Positions 6,855 to 13,000 of a stretch of DNA of 15,732 nt are shown here, one piece after another. Positions within the stretch are counted from its first letter, which is position 1. Every line of letters starts with the position of its first letter. The position numbers and the translations under genes are program-made. Source of the DNA: JBQLZO01 sp052168315. GTDB taxonomy: Bacteria; Planctomycetota; Phycisphaerae; Phycisphaerales; UBA1924. Under the pieces are notes generated by a model that was not told the origin of the DNA, did no database searches, and saw nothing but the letters and a program-made list of their open reading frames with translations. The stretch spans positions 1-15,732 of the forward strand of contig JBQLZO010000011.1 in the NCBI GenBank assembly GCA_052168315.1. The letters are read 5' to 3'.

Positions 6855-8663
6855 ATGGGACGCGGCGAGCGAGCGAGCCTGGTGGTGTGGATCGATGAGC
6901 GCCGGGTGGGCGCGGCGGTGGTGGTGCCGGGCGAGCGGGCGCGGATCGTGCGTGCGGCCGACCTGCCGGTGCGGGGCGACCTGCTGGGGTGGATGGATGC
7001 GCCGGAGAAGGCGGCGGAGCTGGGTCGCTCGCTGCGGGCGGCGATGCACGATGCGGGGATCCGCGGGCGGGAGTTCGGGGGTCGGGCGATCGGGGTGGTC
7101 TCGCGGCAGTGCATCGTGCTCAAGCGGCTGCGTTTCGAGGGGAAGGTGGATGTCCAGCGGGACCTGCCGGGGATGGTGCGGCTGCAGTTCGTCCGCCAGC
7201 TGGCGCTCCCGCTGGAGGGGGCGGCGATCGATTACACGATGCACGAGGGATCGTCGGGCGGCGAGGGGGAGCACGCGGGCACGGGCCAGGTCGCGGGCGG
7301 CGCGGGGGCGTCGGGTGGATCGGGCGGGTTGGGGGGGGTGGGCGTGGTCGCGGCGGCGATGATCGGGCAGCGGCTGGAGTGCGTCCGCGCGCTGGTGAAG
7401 GGCGCGGGGCTGAAACTCCGGCACCTCGGCGTGTCGCCGACGGGGCTGGCGGCGCTGGCATCGCCGGCGCTGGCATCGGCGGATGGCCCGGTGCTGGCGG
7501 TGGTGCCGACGCGGACGGGCGCGGACTACCTGATCGTCGACCGGGGGTGCCTGACCTTCGCGCGGACGATCGAGCTGTCGATGCCGCACGATGCGGGGCA
7601 CGATTCGATGGTGGGCGAGGGCGGCGGGAGCGCGGTCGGGGGTGGTGGCGATGCCGGCGCTCCCGCGGAGGAGCGCGCAGCGCTGCGGGTGGACCTGCTG
7701 GCGACGGAGGCGAAGCGGACCTGGGTGAGCGAGCGGTTGTCCGCGTCGGCCGAGCCGGTCTGCGCGGCGATGGCGCTGGTGCCCGCGTGGGTGAGCGGCG
7801 ATGACCGGGTGGCGCTGGCGGATCGGTGCGCGGGCGAGCTTGGCCTGCCGTGCTCCTCGGCGGCGCTGTCGGACCTGGTGGACATCGCGGGCGCCGGGGT
7901 GGGCGATGGCACGGCGTCGTGGCTGTTCGCGGCCGCGGGCGTGGCGCAGGGGCGGCACCTGAATCTCGAGGCGATCGACCTGCTCCGCGTGCGGAAGCCG
8001 CCCGATGAGAACGCGAAGTGGCGGAAGCTGGCGATGGCGGCGGCGCTGCTGATCGTGGCGGGCGTGGGCGTGGGGTACACGGTGCTGTCATCGGAGTTGC
8101 GTGCGCTGGAAACGCAGCGCGACCTGCTGAGCGAGCGGCTGCGCCCGCAGCGCGAGCGGCTGGGCGGCGCGATGCAGACCCAGGTGCAGCTGGCGCACCT
8201 GCGCCGGTGGGAATCGACGGGCGTGGACTGGCTCGGGCACCTGGATGCGATCACGGGATCGCTCCCGGGGCGGGAGTCCCTGCTGCTCAGCGATCTCACG
8301 CTGGCGGGCGCGGCGGAGCTGATCTACGAGCCGGGTCGGGGGGCCCGGGGCGCGTACGACCCGTCGATCTGGAGTTCGCGGGTGTCGTTGTCGGGGACGA
8401 TCATCGGGCGGGCTTCGGGCACGCGGGTGGTCGATGGGTGGCGCGGGCGGCTCGTGGGCGATGCGCTGTACACCGTGGCGCCGGTGGGTCGTGATCTCCC
8501 GGGCTCGAGCGATGAGCGGTATCCGGTGCCGGTGGCGCTGCGCCTGGTGAGTTCGGTGCCCTCTCCGCCGCCGGCGGCGCCTCGGGGCGGGAACGGTGGC
8601 GGGGGTGGTGAGGATTCGACGAGCGGCGAGGCCGTGGCCGTGGACGGCGGGGTGGATCGATGA
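6855..8663 (+). CDS. gspL: T2SS assembly protein GspL (PilM-PilN type)
   Basis: This 602-residue protein has the GspL layout: a cytoplasmic actin-like (PilM-type) part and a membrane-anchored PilN-type part, linking the ATPase to the inner-membrane platform. The actin-like region spans about 1-375. Residues 213-241 (LAVVPTRTGADYLIVD, then LTFARTIEL) match the PilM strand-turn-strand pattern. Two Gly-rich inserts (132-163 and 248-272) interrupt it. LEAIDLLRVRKPP (371-383) is the PilN-like entry to a transmembrane helix at about 391-411, followed by a likely coiled coil (412-450) and a periplasmic domain to about 565. The tail is rich in Pro, Gly and Ser. The frame is open upstream into gspK (to 6543), but similarity and GGAG at 6847-6850 point to ATG 6855. 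The stop overlaps the next start (ATGA). The family call is by layout and short motifs, since these proteins diverge strongly. Confidence 0.8.
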   Translation: MGRGERASLVVWIDERRVGAAVVVPGERARIVRAADLPVRGDLLGWMDAPEKAAELGRSLRAAMHDAGIRGREFGGRAIGVVSRQCIVLKRLRFEGKVDVQRDLPGMVRLQFVRQLALPLEGAAIDYTMHEGSSGGEGEHAGTGQVAGGAGASGGSGGLGGVGVVAAAMIGQRLECVRALVKGAGLKLRHLGVSPTGLAALASPALASADGPVLAVVPTRTGADYLIVDRGCLTFARTIELSMPHDAGHDSMVGEGGGSAVGGGGDAGAPAEERAALRVDLLATEAKRTWVSERLSASAEPVCAAMALVPAWVSGDDRVALADRCAGELGLPCSSAALSDLVDIAGAGVGDGTASWLFAAAGVAQGRHLNLEAIDLLRVRKPPDENAKWRKLAMAAALLIVAGVGVGYTVLSSELRALETQRDLLSERLRPQRERLGGAMQTQVQLAHLRRWESTGVDWLGHLDAITGSLPGRESLLLSDLTLAGAAELIYEPGRGARGAYDPSIWSSRVSLSGTIIGRASGTRVVDGWRGRLVGDALYTVAPVGRDLPGSSDERYPVPVALRLVSSVPSPPPAAPRGGNGGGGGEDSTSGEAVAVDGGVDR

Positions 8664-9700
8664 ACGGCGCCCGGTTGTTCCTTGCGTGCGGTGCGGGTGC
8701 GGCGGTGCTCGGGCTGGTGTGGTGGACCTACCAGAACCGGTTCGCCGGGCCGATGGAAGAGCTGCGCGGGGAGATCTCGCAGCTGGAGTCGCAGACCGCG
8801 CAGGTGCGCGGGTACCTGGATGGCACCCGCGATGAGCCGGGCGCGCTGGCGGAGCTGCGGGGTCGATCGCTGGGATCGAAGGGCGAGTCGGTGGTGCACG
8901 AGCTGCGGGTGGTGCTGCGCTCGGTGGGCGAGCGCGCGGGGCTCGCCGGTGTTTCGGCGGATTCGCGTCCGGGGCGCGGGGTGGTGAATCCGGTGGCGTC
9001 GGCGATCAACCAGGGGCCGTACCGCGAACTGCGCAATGTCGCGGACCTGGTGCCGGTGACCGGTTCGCTGCGGGGCGTGGGGTCGTACGAGTCGGGGATC
9101 GCGGCGGTGGCGATGCTGAGCGGGTCGGACCGCCTGCTGCGCGTGGATTCGGTGCGGATGTCGCCGGTGTCGGGCGATGATCGGTCGCTGCTGGATGTTC
9201 GGATCGAGGTGACGACGGTGTTCGCTCCCGGGCATGGCCCGGAGGGCAGCGCGGACACATCGGCGTGGCTGGAGCGGATGCTGACGCTGGATGAGCAGAC
9301 GGCGTCGCGGGTGGCATCGCTGGGCGGTCGCGAGCCTTTCATGCCGCCGCCGCCTCCCCCGCCGCAGCCGGCGCCGGTGCGGGTCGAGCCGAAGCCCGAA
9401 CCGGTGCGTGAGCCGCCGCCGGTGCCGAAGCCTCCGCCGCCGGCGTACGGGGAGTGGCGGTTCGTGGGCGTGCTGGACCGGAGCGGGTCGGCGGAGGAGG
9501 GTGGCGGCGGCGAGGTGCTGCTGGTGAACGGGCGTTCGGGCGAGCGTCGGCGGCTTCGCGCGGGCGAGTCGGTGCTGGGCGTGGTGTTCGTGGGCGTTGA
9601 TGGGAACGCGCCCGGACGGGCGATGTTTGAGCGTGAGGGCGCCCGCCTGACCCTGCGCGTGGGGCAGACGCTGGGCGATGCGGGCGAGAAACCGGAGTGA
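8660..9700 (+). CDS. gspM: GspM/PilO-like protein fused to GspC/PilP-like domain
   Basis: This 346-residue inner-membrane protein has one N-terminal transmembrane helix (residues 5-22), then a coiled-coil-like segment (30-55) and a periplasmic alpha/beta region (about 75-190), the layout of GspM and PilO. A Pro-rich linker (229-262, with nine consecutive prolines from about 229) leads to a second small domain (264-338). There, WRFVGVLDR, EVLLVNGRSGERRRLRAGES and ARLTLRVGQTL follow the beta-strand pattern of the GspC homology region and of PilP, which bind the N0 domain of the secretin. No separate gspC is in the window, so this domain probably supplies that link. The gene overlaps gspL by 4 bases (ATGA) and lies directly before the secretin gene, as pilO-pilP lie before pilQ. 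Gene order supports the first half best; the GspC/PilP reading of the second half is by pattern only. Confidence 0.7.
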   Translation: MNGARLFLACGAGAAVLGLVWWTYQNRFAGPMEELRGEISQLESQTAQVRGYLDGTRDEPGALAELRGRSLGSKGESVVHELRVVLRSVGERAGLAGVSADSRPGRGVVNPVASAINQGPYRELRNVADLVPVTGSLRGVGSYESGIAAVAMLSGSDRLLRVDSVRMSPVSGDDRSLLDVRIEVTTVFAPGHGPEGSADTSAWLERMLTLDEQTASRVASLGGREPFMPPPPPPPQPAPVRVEPKPEPVREPPPVPKPPPPAYGEWRFVGVLDRSGSAEEGGGGEVLLVNGRSGERRRLRAGESVLGVVFVGVDGNAPGRAMFEREGARLTLRVGQTLGDAGEKPE

Positions 9701-9712
9701 CCGATTCCGGTT
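9690..9712 (+). terminator. Hairpin over the gspM stop codon, possible weak terminator
   Basis: AACCGGA at 9690-9696 and TCCGGTT at 9706-9712 form a perfect 7-base-pair stem around a 9-base loop that holds the TGA stop. No T-run follows, so it is not a standard intrinsic terminator. It could still attenuate or protect the 3' end between the assembly genes and the secretin gene. Confidence 0.25.
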
Positions 9713-10037
9713 GGGATTCCCGGGTGGTCGTGGTGTGTGACTGGTCTGCGGGCGGTCGATCGCCGGGCGGGCGACGCCCCGCTTTCTGATGGTGGTGGGG
9801 GGGATGGGCGTCGAACCCGGGTGAGCGGGCGATTTGGGGCGTTTGTGGGCTGGCTGGCGGAGCGTGGGGATATGTCGGGGAGGGATGGTCGGGGATGGGC
9901 GTGGGCGAGCGTGGAGGCGGGGCGGCCGGGTGCTGGGGGAGGTAGGGAATGGGTCGCGGTCGGTTGGTCCGAGCGCCGGGAAGGTAGACTGGCCAGCGAG
10001 TGAGAGATCGGTGGTTTTTGCGCTGAGGAAGGACCTG
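9701..10037. other. Longest intergenic region (337 bases)
   Basis: This stretch separates the gspM/C gene from the secretin gene. Its + strand is G-rich with repeated GGGG and GGTGG words. A short frame at 9737-10003 has no recognisable protein features and no good ribosome site, and I leave it out. The 3' end carries a promoter-like pair (9964-9990) and a strong ribosome site, GAGGAAGGA at 10025-10033, for the secretin. No RNA gene, repeat or insertion sequence was seen. Confidence 0.5.
9964..9990 (+). promoter_or_regulatory. Candidate promoter of the secretin gene
   Basis: TTGGTC at 9964-9969 and TAGACT at 9985-9990 (4 of 6 matches to a -10) are 15 bases apart. GGTAGACTGG here closely repeats GGTAGTCTGG before gspL. 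Transcription would start near 9997 and leave a leader of about 40 bases before ATG 10038. The large gap and the hairpin upstream agree with separate transcription of the secretin gene. The motif match is modest. Confidence 0.35.
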
Positions 10038-13000
10038 ATGCGACGCCGAACCGAAGCAGCGGTTGTTGTTGGACGGGTGGGGGCCCCCCACGGATCGGTG
10101 GTGGCGCTTTCGATGGTGCTGGCGGCGGGCGGGTTGGTGTGGATCGGGGGGGCGGGTGTCGCGCGCGCGTGGGGTCAGGATGGCGCGGGGGGTGCCGATG
10201 GCGGCGCCGGCGCGGACGCGCCCGTGGCGGAGTCGGTGGAGGGCGGCGAGGCGGGGGATGGGATCGGCGCGGGTGGAGGCGAAGGAGTCACCGGGGACAC
10301 CGGGGGGGATCGGGGGGGGGAGCGGCGGCTGCGGTTTACTTTCCAGGATGCGCCGGCGTCGATGGTGCTGAACATCTTCGCGGAGGAGTCCGGCGTTCCG
10401 GTGATCCAGGAGGCCGAGCTTCCCGAGGGTTGGACGATCACCTTCATCTCGGCCGAGTCGTACGAGCTGAGCGAGGCGCTGCGGATCCTGAACACGATCC
10501 TGCAGACGCGCGGGCTGATGCTGCGCCGGGATTCGGAGTTCCTGTACCTGCAGAAGCTCGAGAACATGAAGGCCGAGGCGGTGCCGACCTTCCCGGGCGG
10601 GGAGATCCCCGGGGGCGTGACGGACGACCAGGTGATCTCGCTGGTGATCCCGCTGAACAACGCGGTGTCGACGCAGATCGCGGAGCAGCTCGCGCCGCTG
10701 GTGGCCGAGTACGGCGGGATCGTTCCGCTGGCATCGCAGAACGCGGTGATCGTGACGGAGACGGCGTCGCAGTGCCGTCGGATCGCGGCGATCATCCGCT
10801 CGGTGGATGAGCGTCCGGCCTACGAGGAGGCGGTGCGTGTGTTCCCGCTGGAGCACATCCGCGCGGCCGAGGCGATCGCGACGCTGGAGGTGCTGGTTCA
10901 GCAGCGCGAGAAGACGATCATCATCGACCAGAAGGGCAACCGCCAGGTCGTGGACGACCAGACGCGCGCGGGCCTGAAGCTGCAGCCGGATGAGCGGAAC
11001 AACGCGATCATCGGGGTCGGTCCGGACGGGCGGCTGCAGACGGTGGCCGACATCATCGAGCTGATCGACACGCCGGAGGGCGCGGGGATCGGCGGCGCGG
11101 GGCAGGAGCTGGCCACCTTCACGCTGCGGACGATCACGGCGGCGCAGGGGAAGGAGACGCTGGATGGGCTGTTCGGCGCGCTCCCGGAGGATCGCCGCCC
11201 GCGGGTGATCCCGCTGCCGGAGGTCAACAAGGTGTCGGTGGTCGGCTCGGCCCGCGCGATCGTGCAGGCCTCGGCGCTGCTGGCGGAGGTGGATGGCGGG
11301 CTGGGCGCGGGCGAGGGGCTCGATGGGCGGATCGAATCGCGCGCGGCGACGATCGAGCTGGAGCATGTCGATGCGCCGGGCGCGCTGCGCTCGCTGGAGC
11401 CGCTGCTGACCGCGCGCCTGTCGCGGCTGGTGCGCCTGGCGGGATCTCCCGATGGGCGGGCGGTGGTGGTGGTCGGGAGCGGGAGCGATGTCGAGAGCGT
11501 GCGGGCGCTGCTGGGAGCGATCGATCGCCCGGCGGGGGTGGCGCGCGAGGCCCGGCTGCTGACGCTCGATGGCTCGACGACGCGCGAGGCGATCGAGCGG
11601 GCGCTGGAGCTGCACCGGGCCACGGGCGATGGGCGCGAGCCGGCGCTGGAGGTGGTGTTCAACGACGAGGACTCCACGGCGGCGCTGCTCGGCACGCGCG
11701 GCGCGATCGACCGGTTCAACCGGCTGCTGGGCGAGGCGCGCTCGGCGGTGCGCGTGCGGACGGAGTCGCGGACCTTCGCGTTGTCGACAGCGCGGGCCGA
11801 GGAGCTGGCGCGCCGGCTGCGGGCGCTGGCGGGTCCGATGCTGGCGCCGGATGACGGCTCGGAGTACATCGCGCCGACGATCGAGCCGCTCGCGGAGCTG
11901 GAGAGCGTGCTGGTGCGCGCGACGCCGGAGCAGATGCCGGTGATCGAGGAGCTGGTCTCGACGCTGGACCGCGCGGACCCGGGCGATGTGCGGGTGAGCG
12001 TGGTGCGCCTGCGCGCCAGCGATCCGGAGGGCGTGATCGAGCGGGCGCGGGAGCTGTACGAGCTCGGGCTGGCGGGTGTTGAGGAGGGCGCGGCGGCGGA
12101 GGTGCGGGCCTCGCTGGATCCGGCGAGCGGGAGCGTGGTGGTGTCGGGGCGGGCATCCGCGGTGGCGCGGTTCTCCGAAGCGCTGTCGGAGGCGCAGCGG
12201 CTGCTCCCGCCGGCGCGGACGACGCGGCTGGTGGATGTGGAGTTCGTGGATCCCGAGTCGCTGGTGGTCGAGGTCCGCGCGCTGATCGAGGCGATGCCCG
12301 CCGAGGACCCGGGGCGGACGATGGAGCCGCCGACGCTGGAGGCGATGCCCTCGGCCAGCGCGATCCTGGTCACGGGCGAGGAGGCGCAGCACGCGCTGGT
12401 GCGCGAGGCGATCCGCCGGCTCGACACGCTGGAGCCGGCGGCGATGCCGCCGCTGCGGCTGCTGCAGGTGCGGTTCGCGGATGTGAACGCCGTGGCGTCG
12501 ATGCTCTCGCGGCAGTACGCGCAGCGTCCGGCGCTCGAGCGCCGCGAGCGCCCGGTGGAGATCACGGCCGACGCGGCGACGGGCACGCTGATCGTCTCGG
12601 CGGATGGCGAACTGTTCGACGAGATCGAGCGGTTCGTGTCGCAGCTGAACACGCGGCCGGACGAGGCGGAGCGGAAGACCGAGATCTTCCCGTTGAACCT
12701 GGCGCGGGCGGAGGACCTGGCCCGCGCGATGAACGCGCTGTACCCGGAGCCGCCGATCCCGGTGGACCGGTTCGGTCGTCCGATGCCGTGGCTGCGCGAG
12801 CCGCGCGAGGTGAATGTGTCGGCCGAGCCGGCGTCGAACGCGCTGATCGTGGATGCGCCGGCCGAGCGGATGCCCGCGTTCCAGGAGCTCGTCGAGCGTC
12901 TGGACCGCGTGGAGCTCCCGCCGGAGGCGGAGCTGCGGACCTACCCGGTGGGGCGCGCGAACCTGGAGGCGGTGTCACGGACGCTGAACGCGCTGGCGCG

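Noticed and set aside
9737..10003. Short + strand frame in the intergenic region
   Set aside because: Composition is Gly/Arg/Trp-rich with no domain, no good ribosome site and overlap with the candidate promoter. Treated as non-coding.
9339..12392. Second long minus-strand open frame (over 1,000 codons)
   Set aside because: It lies opposite the secretin gene and is rich in Arg, His, Gln and Pro. The + strand frame has a signal peptide, an N0-like domain and repeats, so the minus frame is a shadow.
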